NCBI RefSeq assembly: GCF_037023145.1
Contig: NZ_CP146092.1
Location: forward strand, 682,001-746,000
DNA from: Ralstonia sp. RRA
Lineage (GTDB): Bacteria; Pseudomonadota; Gammaproteobacteria; Burkholderiales; Burkholderiaceae
DNA length: 64,000 nucleotides
Direction of reading: 5' to 3'
Below are positions 16,156 through 24,966 of this stretch, piece by piece. Position 1 is the stretch's first letter. Each line of letters starts with the position of its first letter. A model generated the notes under the pieces. It saw only the letters and a program-made list of their open reading frames with translations. It was not told where the DNA came from and ran no database searches. The translations under genes were made by a program, and so were the position numbers.

Positions 16156-17465
16156 CGGCTTTGCGTACCCTGCGTCTATGGCCTCGCACGTTGTTTGCGC
16201 GCCTGATGGTCATCCTGCTGGTGGGGCTGGCGCTGGCGCAGGGGCTGGCCTTCAGCCTTGTGCTGCACGAGCGCGCTGATGCGGCAGACCGGCTGATGCT
16301 CGGCAATCTGGAAACCGACGTCGCCAGTTCCGTCGCCATGCTTGACATGCTGCCCGCAGCCAAGCGCGCGCTTTGGGCAGACCGCTTGAGCCGGCGTACC
16401 TATCGCTACGAACTCGACGCCGGCATCCGCAGCGACACGCCGCCGCGCGATGCCCTGTCCCGCGAAGCGGCGGCCACCATCGGTCGCGCGCTAGAGGGGC
16501 GGTACAACGTCACCGCCAACGCAGTGCCCGGCGGCGGCAATCAGTACCAGGTGCACCTGACGCTCAGCGATGGCAGCCCACTCACCATCGACGTGCATCC
16601 GAACCCCATGGGGTTGTCGACCTGGCTGCCGGTGCTGCTGGGTGTGCAGCTCGTGTTGCTGGGCGGGTGCGCGTGGCTGGCCGTGCGCCTGGTCACCCGC
16701 CCGCTCAAGCAGTTGGCCACCGCGGCAGAAAGCCTCGGCCCCGATCTCAAGAGCGAGGTGATTCCGGAACACGGCCCCGTGGAGGTGGCGCACGCAGCGG
16801 CGGCCTTCAACGCCATGCAGCAGCGCATTGCTGGCTATCTGGCCGAGCGTGTGCAGATCCTGGCGGCGATCTCGCATGACCTGCAGACGCCCATCACCCG
16901 CATGCGTCTGCGGCTGGATCTGATGGACCCTTCAGAAACGCAGGAGCGGCTGGTGCAGGATCTGCGCGCAATGGAGCACCTCGTACGTGAAGGTGTGACC
17001 TACGCCCGCACGCTGCACGGCAGTGCGGAAGCCCCCGCCCGTGTGGACATCGACGCGCTGCTCGACAGCCTGAGCTACGACTACCGGGACGGCGGCACGC
17101 CCATCGCGGTGGAAGGCAAGGTTGGCGTGCCTGTTGAAACCCGGCCGCAGGCGCTGCGGCGCATCCTGACCAACCTGATCGATAACGCCATCAAGTTTGG
17201 CGGTGATGCGGAAGTGATGGTGTCGCGCGAGTCCGGCAACCTCGCCATTGCCGTGCTGGACCGGGGTCCCGGCATTCCCGAGGCGGAACTGGAGCGGGTG
17301 ATGCAGCCGTTCTACCGGCTGGAGACGTCACGCAACCGGGGGACGGGCGGTACGGGTCTGGGCTTGGCGATTGCGCAGCAGTTGGCGCAGGCCATGGGTG
17401 GACGCCTGGCGCTGGCCAATCGTCAAGGGGGCGGGCTGCAGGCAACGCTGACGTTGCCTGCGTGA
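16152..17465 (+). CDS. EnvZ-type sensor histidine kinase
   Basis: The 437-residue inner-membrane kinase has TM1 at about 13-37, a periplasmic loop and TM2 at about 160-180. A HAMP linker follows, then the dimerisation/phosphoacceptor helix with His242 in AAISHDLQTPI. The HATPase domain has NLIDNAIKFGG, DRGPGIP and GTGGTGLGLAI. It phosphorylates the OmpR-type regulator encoded immediately upstream, with a 4-bp ATGA overlap. The periplasmic sensor region (about 40-155) is not recognised. The gene is convergent with the ChaA-type antiporter and shares a hairpin at the boundary. Confidence 0.92.
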   Translation: MTALRTLRLWPRTLFARLMVILLVGLALAQGLAFSLVLHERADAADRLMLGNLETDVASSVAMLDMLPAAKRALWADRLSRRTYRYELDAGIRSDTPPRDALSREAAATIGRALEGRYNVTANAVPGGGNQYQVHLTLSDGSPLTIDVHPNPMGLSTWLPVLLGVQLVLLGGCAWLAVRLVTRPLKQLATAAESLGPDLKSEVIPEHGPVEVAHAAAAFNAMQQRIAGYLAERVQILAAISHDLQTPITRMRLRLDLMDPSETQERLVQDLRAMEHLVREGVTYARTLHGSAEAPARVDIDALLDSLSYDYRDGGTPIAVEGKVGVPVETRPQALRRILTNLIDNAIKFGGDAEVMVSRESGNLAIAVLDRGPGIPEAELERVMQPFYRLETSRNRGTGGTGLGLAIAQQLAQAMGGRLALANRQGGGLQATLTLPA

Positions 17466-17474
17466 GTGAGTGAT

Positions 17475-17500
17475 GATCGTGCCGCCGTCAGGGCACGATC
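17475..17500. terminator. bidirectional hairpin between the kinase and antiporter genes
   Basis: GATCGTGCC (17475-17483) and GGCACGATC (17492-17500) form a perfect 9-bp stem with an 8-base loop. The right arm overlaps the last codons of the antiporter gene. It is a plausible transcription end for both convergent genes, although no T-run is present. Confidence 0.5.
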
Positions 17501-18570
17501 GAGAGGAACAGGTAGGCCGCAAAGATCGCGAGGTGAACCACGCCCTGCAGGATCGTCGTGCGGCCCTTGCCCAGCGTGAGCGCTGACACGATCAGGGTCA
17601 GGAACAGCAGGACCATCTCTTTCGGCCCAAGCCCCAGTTCCAGCGGCCGGCCGATCCAGATGAACACGGCGGCTACCGTGGGGATGGTCAATCCGATACT
17701 CGCCAGTGCCGAGCCCAGCGCGAGGTTCAGGCTGGTCTGGATGCGGTCGGCGTTGGCGGCGCGTGCGGCAGCCAGCCCCTCGGGCAGCAGCACCAGCGCG
17801 GCAATGACGATCCCCACCGTTGCCGCCGGCGCGCCCGCGTTCAGAATGGCCGCTTCCACGAAGGGGGACAGCACCTTGGCCAAGCCCACCACCGCCACCA
17901 GGGACACCATCAGCAGTACGGCGCTGGCTACGGCCACGCGGGCCGGCGGGGGTGGGGCGTGCACGTCTTCGTCCGAGCTGTCGACCAGGAAGTAATCGCG
18001 GTGGCGGATGGTCTGCACGATCACGAAGCAGCCGTACAGCACCAGCGATGTCACACCGGCAAAGCCGAGCTGCGAAGAGGTCAGGACCGGGCCGGGTGTG
18101 GAGCTCGTGTAATTGGGCAGCACCATGGTCAACGTGACCAGCGCGGCCAGCACCGCCAGCGCGGCGTTGGCGCCCGGCGCCTGGAATGCTTGCTCGCGGT
18201 GCCGCAGGCCGCCTACGAACAGGCACAGGCCGACGATGCCGTTACAGATGATCATGACCGCCGCGAATACCGTATCGCGCGCCAACCCGGCTTTCTCGGG
18301 CCCGGATGACAACATGACCGACACGATCAGCGCCACCTCGATCACGGTCACGGCAATGGCCAGCACCAGGGTGCCGAACGGTTCGCCCACCTTGTGCGCA
18401 ACCACCTCGGCATGGTGCACGGCGGCAAAGACGGCACCGGCCAGCGCCAGTGCCATCAGCGCGATCAACCAGCCGGGAGGTGTCATGAGCGTGCCGGCCA
18501 CCAGCACCACCCACGCGAGTAGCGGGGCGGCGATGGTCCAATGGGGCAGCTTGTTGGAAGTGACGGCCAT
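17488..18570 (-). CDS. ChaA-type calcium/sodium-proton antiporter
   Basis: The 360-residue membrane protein has about eleven hydrophobic segments arranged as two inverted halves of the Ca2+/cation antiporter (CaCA) superfamily. It carries acidic signature motifs in each half: GEPFGTLVLAIAVTVIEVAL near residue 70 and LPEGLAAARAANADRIQTSLN near 265. Both halves have the conserved Glu in alpha-repeat helices. It should exchange cytoplasmic Ca2+, Na+ or K+ for protons. The start is ATG 18570. It is a single-gene unit; the convergent hairpin suggests an independent transcript. Confidence 0.85.
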   Translation of the reverse strand: MAVTSNKLPHWTIAAPLLAWVVLVAGTLMTPPGWLIALMALALAGAVFAAVHHAEVVAHKVGEPFGTLVLAIAVTVIEVALIVSVMLSSGPEKAGLARDTVFAAVMIICNGIVGLCLFVGGLRHREQAFQAPGANAALAVLAALVTLTMVLPNYTSSTPGPVLTSSQLGFAGVTSLVLYGCFVIVQTIRHRDYFLVDSSDEDVHAPPPPARVAVASAVLLMVSLVAVVGLAKVLSPFVEAAILNAGAPAATVGIVIAALVLLPEGLAAARAANADRIQTSLNLALGSALASIGLTIPTVAAVFIWIGRPLELGLGPKEMVLLFLTLIVSALTLGKGRTTILQGVVHLAIFAAYLFLSIVP

Positions 18571-18793
18571 GGAGGGTTCCTTGTTGTTGTCTCAACGCCG
18601 GTGGGCGGCGAAGGGCGCGGATTCGGGTGGCCCAAATATATAGCATGCGCCGCTGCCGACCGGTCATCGCCTGTCACCGTATGTGACGGCACGGCACGGC
18701 CGTCTCCCGCGCGCTAGCCGTCAGGGCGCGCGCCGGAGGGTGGTCAGCCTGGGCACGCCCAGCAGGACTGCCGAGCGTGTCAACCTGCCAGGA

Positions 18794-19636
18794 TCACTTT
18801 GCAGCGGCCGCAGCCGAGACTTCCTGGCTCCAATAGCTTGGCAGTGCGCCATATGGGTTCGGCAGCGTCTTGGACGTGAAATACACACTGCCCGCGTCCT
18901 TGGCAGACGCCCCGCGCATGAAGGTCTGCATTTGCGTGGCCGATGCGGCGTACACGATATGCGCGAAGCGGCTGGCCGGGTAGTTGGCCTGCCAGGCCAG
19001 CGGCGCGTACTTGGTGTAGTTGCGCGCGCTGTCTTCAAACGTGACGATTTGGTCCGCCACCGGCAGGCTCGCGTAAATTTCCGGCACGTTGGTGCCCGGG
19101 TTGCCAATGACCGTGTACGCGGGTGACAGGCCCTTGATGTAGTTGTAGACCGATTGGTAGAACTGCACGTGTGCGGTCACGCTGTCGGCGGTCATCTCGT
19201 CAATGAAGAAGCCGTCGACCTGGTACAGCGCCAGGTAGGTGTGGATGTCCTGCACCACGGCTGACAACGCCCGGTTTGCGTACGAAGTCGACACGTAGCC
19301 GATCACCTTGCCGCCCGCGGCGTGCACCTTGGCCACTGCGGCGACGTAGTTCGGGTCTTGCGTGGTGCCCGGGCCGCTGTCGGGGTTGAGAATGACGGTG
19401 GTCGGTACCGACTGCGCCGTGGTGGCGAGCGTGTTCCACTGTGTTGCGCCGCTGCCGGATGGGTAGATGTAGGCCGGTACCAGCAGGCCCTCTGCCCTGG
19501 CGTGCGACGCACCTGCCAGTGCGCATGCCGCAAAGGCAACGGCTGATCCGATGATCCGCGCTGAATGTGCCACCGAACGTGCTACGGCGCGTGTGGCGAA
19601 TGCGGGCGTGAGCCCCCCCGTGACTGTCTTTTTCAT
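18794..19636 (-). CDS. secreted spherulin-4 (GH135-like) family protein
   Basis: The 280-residue exported protein starts at ATG 19636 with a near-perfect TTAGGAGG. The signal region is long, with cleavage probable near ASHARAEG (about 48). The mature part is the spherulation-specific family 4 TIM-barrel: LVPAYIYP, YVSTSYANR, GFFIDEM (Asp146, Glu147) and TFED (Glu201). Fungal Sph3 of this family (GH135) hydrolyses galactosaminogalactan with an Asp-Glu pair in the same context (family knowledge). A role in cutting an amino-sugar exopolysaccharide is inferred. It is divergent from the dehydrogenase at 20061. Confidence 0.8.
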   Translation of the reverse strand: MKKTVTGGLTPAFATRAVARSVAHSARIIGSAVAFAACALAGASHARAEGLLVPAYIYPSGSGATQWNTLATTAQSVPTTVILNPDSGPGTTQDPNYVAAVAKVHAAGGKVIGYVSTSYANRALSAVVQDIHTYLALYQVDGFFIDEMTADSVTAHVQFYQSVYNYIKGLSPAYTVIGNPGTNVPEIYASLPVADQIVTFEDSARNYTKYAPLAWQANYPASRFAHIVYAASATQMQTFMRGASAKDAGSVYFTSKTLPNPYGALPSYWSQEVSAAAAAK

Positions 19637-20060
19637 TGTGTGCCTCCTAACGGCGCAGAAATCTGCGTCCGTCAATTGGCCCGCCAGCATTGCGGGTTGG
19701 CGGGCAACTGGCTGACTTCCTGGCGGTTCGCCGTCTGGAAGTCCCTATAGCTTTGCGTCGCCGGATCACTCCGGTTTTGCCAAAGTTCTGGGCGCTCGCC
19801 CATTCGCCGAAAACTCTACCGGGGCGCCGTGCCGCCGGCAAACACAGATTGCGCAAATGCGCTGGGATTGCCCCAGAGCGTTGTCGGAAACCGACGCAGC
19901 GCGCGCTTACACGAAACAGAGCATTGACGCCGTTCGTGGATTCATAGATTTCGTGCATCAAACGGCGCCTCGAATTCATTTCACATTGGGGGGAGGCGCG
20001 GCGCAAGATTCCTGCGAATGTTCTCCGTTGCCCGCTTTTGCCACGTCTCCCGCGCCCGCC
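19637..20060. other. 424-bp intergenic region, no gene seen
   Basis: This divergent promoter region lies between the spherulin-4 gene and the hydroxyacid dehydrogenase. An in-frame extension of the dehydrogenase to 19857 shows no family similarity and was not adopted. No convincing promoter pair, repeat or RNA motif was found. Confidence 0.5.
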
Positions 20061-21035
20061 ATGCACATCACCATCCTCGACGACTGGTTCGATACCCTCC
20101 GCCGCCTGCCTTGCTATGCCCTGCTCGACGGTCACGAGGTGACTGTCTGGACGGATCATGTGGAGGACACCGATGAGCTTGCACAACGGTTGGCCGACAC
20201 CGACGCCCTGGTCCTGATTCGCGAGCGCACAACCATCCGCCGTGAGTTGATTGCGCGTTTGCCCAAGCTCTGCCTCATCAGCCAGCGCAGCGTCTATCCG
20301 CATATCGACATCAACGCCTGTACCGAGCACGGCGTGCTCGTCTGCTCCGACCTGCATGCCGGCACGCCGTCGTATGCGGCGGCTGAACTGACCTGGGCGC
20401 TGGTGCTGGCCGCCATGCGGCAGTTGCCGCAGCAGGTGGAGTCGATGCGGCAGGGGCGCTGGCAATGTGGCGTTGGTCATACCCTGCGCGGCAAGACGTT
20501 CGGCATCTTTGGCTATGGGCGTATTGGCAGGGAGGTGGCGGGCTATGCGCGCGCCTTTGGGATGCGCGTGTTGGTCTGGGCGCGCCCGGAATCCTTGGAG
20601 CGGGCGCGTCAGGATGGCTACGAGACGGCTGCCTCGAAGGCGGAGTTCTTCTCGACCTGTGATGTTGTCTCGCTGCACATGCGGCTGGTGGATGCCACCC
20701 GCAGTATCGTGACCGCCGCGGATCTGGCAGCCATGAAGCGCGGGTCTCTGCTGGTCAATACCAGCCGTGCCGGCTTGATCGAGCCCAACGCCCTGGTGCC
20801 CGCACTGCAAGCGGGACACCCCGGCATGGCGGCGCTCGACGTCTTCGAGCAGGAGCCACTGACCGACACCACGCATCCGCTGCTGACGATGCCCAACGTC
20901 GTGTGCACACCCCACATCGGCTATGTCACCTATGAGGAGTGGGACTTGCAGTTCACCGACATCTTCCGGCAGATCCTCGCGTACGAGGCCGGCGCACCGG
21001 TGAACATGGTCAATCCGCAGGCACTCGCGCGTTAG
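20061..21035 (+). CDS. D-2-hydroxyacid dehydrogenase (phosphoglycerate dehydrogenase-like)
   Basis: The 324-residue protein has a NAD-binding Rossmann fold with [18 protein letters not shown]. Family residues follow: Arg in [12 protein letters not shown], Glu in DVFEQEP and catalytic His in CTPHIGY. It should reduce or oxidise a 2-ketoacid/2-hydroxyacid; the substrate cannot be read from sequence. Residues 1-100 form the split catalytic domain. The ATG at 20061 is where the homology begins. It lies between two secreted glycoside-hydrolase-like genes. The 3' end overlaps the convergent GH-A gene by 4 bp. Confidence 0.87.
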   Translation: MHITILDDWFDTLRRLPCYALLDGHEVTVWTDHVEDTDELAQRLADTDALVLIRERTTIRRELIARLPKLCLISQRSVYPHIDINACTEHGVLVCSDLHAGTPSYAAAELTWALVLAAMRQLPQQVESMRQGRWQCGVGHTLRGKTFGIFGYGRIGREVAGYARAFGMRVLVWARPESLERARQDGYETAASKAEFFSTCDVVSLHMRLVDATRSIVTAADLAAMKRGSLLVNTSRAGLIEPNALVPALQAGHPGMAALDVFEQEPLTDTTHPLLTMPNVVCTPHIGYVTYEEWDLQFTDIFRQILAYEAGAPVNMVNPQALAR

Positions 21036-22171
21036 CGGATGCGTGCTGCCCCGGTTGCCTGGCAACGGGCCTGGTTTGCCGCCAGATCCGCCTCGGAAAA
21101 CAACCCCTGCGACACCAGCGTCGCCTGTTCGCCGGGTGAAAGCGTGGCGCATGTGGCCACCGCTGCCACCAACATCTGCGTCTTGGCTTGTGTCGGGGTC
21201 TTCATGAGCCCGAAGTTGGATTCGGCCGCGTTCTTGCCGGGCTCGTCATACAGCTCGTAGAACTCGGCGCCCTCGATGTTGGCTTCGGTCTGGTTCTGCA
21301 AATAGGCGATGTGTGTTTTCAGGCTGACGAGGGCCTTTGCGTCGTCATACGGTTGGCCCTTCAGCGGGGCGTAGATTTCTGCAGCGTTCAGCTCGTTGAT
21401 GATGACGGGCTTGCCGATGGTCTTCATCTCGGCAAAGACATCGACCGTGCCGCCCGGCACGCTGATCCGGTAGGGGCTGGTGCCCGCACCGTAGTAATAG
21501 TGGTATGCCAGCTTGTCGACCCGCGCGCCTTGCGCTTCCAGAAACGGAATCAGCCCGAAGTCTGCGTAGACCGTATCGACCACCGTGCGCAGGGGCCGTC
21601 CGGTGCGGGTGCCCACGTCATGCACGGCGCGTGACATGCCGCGCAGCACCGCTGCCCATTGGTGCGCGAGCGGCGTGGCGTAGTCGCTGGCGGCATAGCC
21701 GGCTCCGCTCTTGAAGCCCTGGCGCAGGCTCAGTTCGTTCTGCAATTCCCAGTCGCGGATATCGGCTGCGAAGCGTTGGACGATGGGTGCCACACGGTCG
21801 TAGCCCTGCGCTTCCAGCCCGGCGTCCGAATTGGGGTATCGGCCGCTGTCGGTTGCATCGCCCCAGGTGAACGGCACGTACAGAATCGGATGCAGTGTGA
21901 TGTGGTGCGCATGAGACAGCGGTACCAGGGCTTGTAGCAATTGCACGGCGGCGGAGCCATCCCCGGTGAGCGGCACGTCAAAGCGATAGCTCTTCAGGCC
22001 GCGCTGCTCCAGCGTGGCGAACTGCGTTGCGTAGTCGGCCCAGAGCGCCTGGCTTGGACTTGGGTGCCCGCAAACGCCCCAGGTGAGGGAGGCGGCAACG
22101 GCAGCAGTGGCGCTGGTCAGCCATGTCGCGGCGAGTGTCAGCAGGATGGTGCGGATGCGTGGTGTCTTCAT
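21032..22171 (-). CDS. secreted clan GH-A-like glycoside hydrolase
   Basis: The 379-residue exported protein has a signal peptide (residues 1 to about 27, AAVAASLT). The mature part looks like a (beta/alpha)8 barrel: WGVCGHPS at the start, acid/base candidate Glu146 in [14 protein letters not shown] in the middle and nucleophile candidate Glu260 in VIINELN. The N-E and E spacing suits clan GH-A retaining enzymes. I cannot assign a family or substrate. The last about 50 residues contain two Cys ([15 protein letters not shown]) and may be a small extra module. The ATG at 22171 begins the signal peptide. Confidence 0.72.
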   Translation of the reverse strand: MKTPRIRTILLTLAATWLTSATAAVAASLTWGVCGHPSPSQALWADYATQFATLEQRGLKSYRFDVPLTGDGSAAVQLLQALVPLSHAHHITLHPILYVPFTWGDATDSGRYPNSDAGLEAQGYDRVAPIVQRFAADIRDWELQNELSLRQGFKSGAGYAASDYATPLAHQWAAVLRGMSRAVHDVGTRTGRPLRTVVDTVYADFGLIPFLEAQGARVDKLAYHYYYGAGTSPYRISVPGGTVDVFAEMKTIGKPVIINELNAAEIYAPLKGQPYDDAKALVSLKTHIAYLQNQTEANIEGAEFYELYDEPGKNAAESNFGLMKTPTQAKTQMLVAAVATCATLSPGEQATLVSQGLFSEADLAANQARCQATGAARIR

Positions 22172-22563
22172 GGCGGGCAGGTCAAGAGGACAAGGCGAAT
22201 AGTCGGCGTTCCAGCGGGGTGATGTTGCTGCCGTGAGGGTATCCAGATGGCGGGCGGGATTGCCCGAATTGCCTGTGGCTGTGTTCCCGGCATCCGCCTG
22301 CAAAGCCAATTGGAACTCGTTTGCGTGACGCCTGCGCGCATTCTGGCAGAGGTGCACGGTCCGCTCGATGTCCATAGACGGCGCACGGGTTTCATTTTTG
22401 CTGCCGGGTCTGGATGCTAGTCTGGGCGCGCACCTATTCGACGGTGGCCTCACACCCCAGAAGGCTTGATGAAGGGCGCGGCAGCGCAGTTTGCCGCGTG
22501 ACGATAGAAGCGCGCCGCAGGTAGTGCATTGCCGGCGAGCGTGCTCCCGGAGACCACGTCCAC
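22172..22563. other. 392-bp intergenic region, no gene seen
   Basis: The region lies between the starts of the GH-like gene (minus strand) and the acetyltransferase (plus strand). It is GC-rich with no recognised RNA, repeat or strong promoter pair. The open minus-strand frame extending to 22453 lacks any protein-like similarity. Confidence 0.45.
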
Positions 22564-23010
22564 ATGCAGACCGACGACATTCATCTGCGCCAGGCTTCGC
22601 TCGACGATTGGAGCGAGGTTGCCGCGCTCCTCAGACGCTGCGGGCTGCCCGCAGAGGACACCCAGGGCAGCATTGATGCCTTTCACGTGGCCCTGGACAA
22701 GGGCCGCATCATCGGCTGCGTGGCGGGAGAGCAGGGCGGCCGCGCCATCGTGGTCCGCTCGGCAGCGGTTGACCCCATCTACCGGGACCGCGGCATCGCC
22801 AGCCGGCTGATCGAAACGTTGCTGCTGCGCGCACGCGGTACCGGCGCACGTGAGGCGTATCTCCTGTCGACGTCCGCGCCGTCGTACTTCGCACGCTGGG
22901 GTTTCTCGCTGTTTCCGGCGGAGAAGGTGCCGGCGGAAGTGCGCGCCTCGATGGTCTTCCGCAGCGCGGAGCGCACTTCTGCGCTGTGCATGCGGTGTGA
23001 CTTGCGATAG
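22564..23010 (+). CDS. GNAT acetyltransferase, ArsN2-like
   Basis: The 148-residue acetyltransferase has a GNAT core with acetyl-CoA loop YRDRGIASRLIE. Features resemble the ArsN2 group: a short opening LRQASLDDW..LLRRCGLP, then YLLSTSAPSYFARWGF and a C-terminal SALCMRCDL. ArsN proteins acetylate arsenic-containing amino acids such as arsinothricin (family knowledge). No other ars gene is nearby, so the substrate is uncertain. It is divergent from the GH-A-like gene and convergent with the DUF2938 gene. Confidence 0.78.
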   Translation: MQTDDIHLRQASLDDWSEVAALLRRCGLPAEDTQGSIDAFHVALDKGRIIGCVAGEQGGRAIVVRSAAVDPIYRDRGIASRLIETLLLRARGTGAREAYLLSTSAPSYFARWGFSLFPAEKVPAEVRASMVFRSAERTSALCMRCDLR

Positions 23011-23025
23011 CGCGGGATCGGGTGG

Positions 23026-23532
23026 TTAGCAGACACGCATCGCCACGCTGATCACCAACGCCGTCGCATACAACCCCAGACCGAACACCGTGTGCGTCAC
23101 CACGCTGTGCAGCCGCGCCGCCGCCGGGCGTGGCGTGCGGCTGGCGGCAATGCCGGCACCCATGGCAGGCTGCATCACGAAGAAGGGCGCCGCCACGCTG
23201 CCGATACCGACGATGAGCGCAGGGCCGATCGTCGGATGACACACCCAGTCGAGCCCCCACCCCGCCAACAGCACGCCCGCGAAAGCGATGCCGATCACGT
23301 AGTGGGCAGTCCAGCCGATCATGCGTTCGCCCGCGATGGGGGCTGAACTTCCGATAGGGCGATGCCGGACGCGCCCCCGGACCAGATGGCCAAACCAGCG
23401 CCCGACCAGACGATAGTCCAATGGCGGCACACCAAGCAGCCGTTGCCGGACGATGGCCCAGATGTCCATGACGACCGTGGCGCCTGCGCCAATCAGCAGC
23501 GCGCAGAGCAGTGTGCGTGTGGTCTCAGTCAT
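23026..23532 (-). CDS. DUF2938 membrane protein
   Basis: The 168-residue protein has four hydrophobic segments, at about 7-27, 72-92, 100-120 and 143-165. The pattern is that of DUF2938: GAGATVVMDIWAIVRQRLLG, GRWFGHL and VMQPAMGAGIAASRTP. It is an inner-membrane protein of unknown function. The start at 23532 overlaps the end of the methyltransferase gene by 8 bp, so the two are probably co-transcribed and translationally coupled. Confidence 0.78.
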   Translation of the reverse strand: MTETTRTLLCALLIGAGATVVMDIWAIVRQRLLGVPPLDYRLVGRWFGHLVRGRVRHRPIGSSAPIAGERMIGWTAHYVIGIAFAGVLLAGWGLDWVCHPTIGPALIVGIGSVAAPFFVMQPAMGAGIAASRTPRPAAARLHSVVTHTVFGLGLYATALVISVAMRVC

Positions 23533-24391
23533 GTGCCGACTCCACTCGCGCGGCGCGCGCACGGGCGATCCAGCACGCAGCAGTGAAGCGGACTTCCGCG
23601 CCATGCACATAGGGCTCGAACGCCGTGCGCATTGCATCGATGACGCGCGCACGCGTCTGCGAGTCGGCCTCTTGCAGCGCCAGCCCGACCGGGCCGAGCC
23701 GGCTGAGATAGGGCACCAGTTCTCTCTCGGGTAGGGTGCATGCAAAGTCGACGGGCTGGATGTCGATATCGGTCCAGCCGCTGGCGGCCAGGGTGCAGGT
23801 CACCCGGCTGCGGTCCGCAAAGGCGAACTGCCCAGGCGCGCCGGGCTTGCGCGGTGGCAGGTTCGGCAGCAGCGGCGCTGCCGCACGTTCTGCAGCGGTC
23901 ATGAACGGGTTGTCGGCAGGGCCGCGCCACGCGATGAAATAGAGCGCCGCGCCGTCGCGTGCGGCACCCCGCAGGTTGGTGAAGGCCGCGACCGGATCGT
24001 CGTAGAACATCACGCCCAGGCGCGAGACGATCATGTCGAAGGCGGCAGGTTGGAAGGCATAGGTCTGTGCGTCGGCACAAACGAAGCGCGCGGGTGGGGC
24101 TTCGCGTTCGGCACGCTCGCGGGCGGTCTGCAGCATGGGCGCCGAGATGTCGATACCGAGGCAGCTGCCGTTGGCACCAAGCTGGCGCGTAATGGCGAGC
24201 GTCGTGCTGCCGGTGCCGCAGCCGACATCGAGCACGTGCTGCGCCCGCTGGGCGCTCACCGCTTCAACAAGCCGGTCTTCAAGCGGCTGGAACATCTGGT
24301 CGAGCGCCGTCTGGCTGGCAACCCAAGCGTGTCCGGCGTGGCCGTTCCAGAGGGCGGCTTGGTTGCTGTCGATTGAGGCTGTGGTCTTCAT
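23525..24391 (-). CDS. class I SAM-dependent methyltransferase
   Basis: The 288-residue protein has the SAM-binding motif LDVGCGTGSTT (about residues 53-63), then GIDISAPML and DMIVSRLGVMFYDDP (motifs II-III). This is the UbiE/Methyltransf_25 style of methyltransferase. It is cytoplasmic and the substrate is unknown. It is the first gene of a two-gene unit with the DUF2938 membrane protein and is divergent from a MerR regulator. A SoxR-like palindrome lies in the 74-bp spacer. Regulation by that MerR protein is likely. Confidence 0.87.
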   Translation of the reverse strand: MKTTASIDSNQAALWNGHAGHAWVASQTALDQMFQPLEDRLVEAVSAQRAQHVLDVGCGTGSTTLAITRQLGANGSCLGIDISAPMLQTARERAEREAPPARFVCADAQTYAFQPAAFDMIVSRLGVMFYDDPVAAFTNLRGAARDGAALYFIAWRGPADNPFMTAAERAAAPLLPNLPPRKPGAPGQFAFADRSRVTCTLAASGWTDIDIQPVDFACTLPERELVPYLSRLGPVGLALQEADSQTRARVIDAMRTAFEPYVHGAEVRFTAACWIARARAARVESAHD

Positions 24392-24441
24392 GATGGGTGT
24401 CCTGTACGCGCGCTCCAGGCGCGAGGACTACACTGTGCAAG

Positions 24442-24458
24442 TTCAAGTCAACTTGAGG
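24442..24458. promoter_or_regulatory. SoxR-box-like MerR operator
   Basis: TTCAAGT-CA-ACTTGAGG closely matches the classical SoxR box. TCAAGT (24443-24448) and ACTTGA (24451-24456) are perfect inverted arms. It sits 8 bp upstream of the MerR GTG start and 51 bp upstream of the divergent methyltransferase. It is probably bound by the adjacent MerR regulator. Confidence 0.6.
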
Positions 24459-24465
24459 TCAAGCG

Positions 24466-24912
24466 GTGAGCACATTGGACATTGCCGAAGTGACACAGCA
24501 CGCAGGTGTGCCCGCATCAACGCTGCGGTATTACGAAGAAAAAGGGCTGATTGTCTCGACCGGCCGACGCGGGTTGCGACGCCAGTTCCACGCCGATGTC
24601 TTGGAGCGGCTGGCGCTGATTGCGCTGGGGCGTGCGGCGGGCTTCTCGCTCGACGAGATCGCCCACATGTTCGCACCCGGCGGGCAGTTGCAGGTCGACC
24701 GGCCGATGCTGGCCGCCAAGGCCGAGGAGCTGGACCGGACGATCCACCGGCTCACCGCCATGCGCGACGGCCTGCGGCACGCAGCGGTCTGCCCCGCGCC
24801 AAGCCATATGGAATGCCCGACGTTTCAGCGGATCGTGCGGGCGGCCGCATCGGGCGCAATCGCACCGACCGGCACCCCGGAGCCGCGTATCCGGCGCCAG
24901 CGCGCGCGCTAG
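24466..24912 (+). CDS. MerR family transcriptional regulator
   Basis: The 148-residue protein has an N-terminal MerR winged helix (LDIAEVTQHAGVPASTLRYYEEKGL), then DVLERLALIALGRAAGFSLDEI and a dimerisation helix around 85-105. Near the C-terminus are Cys in VCPAP and MECPTF, eight residues apart. This differs from the SoxR iron-sulfur Cys cluster, so the signal is unclear. The start is GTG 24466. It is divergent from the methyltransferase across a SoxR-box-like operator, implying autoregulation. Confidence 0.88.
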   Translation: MSTLDIAEVTQHAGVPASTLRYYEEKGLIVSTGRRGLRRQFHADVLERLALIALGRAAGFSLDEIAHMFAPGGQLQVDRPMLAAKAEELDRTIHRLTAMRDGLRHAAVCPAPSHMECPTFQRIVRAAASGAIAPTGTPEPRIRRQRAR

Positions 24913-24966
24913 CGGCGTGCGACAATCCGGCACCCCAAGTTGCGCATGACCAACCAGGAGACCCCG

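Noticed and set aside
19857..20060. In-frame N-terminal extension of the hydroxyacid dehydrogenase
   Set aside because: The homology starts at 20061 ([11 protein letters not shown]), and the upstream residues are not family-like.
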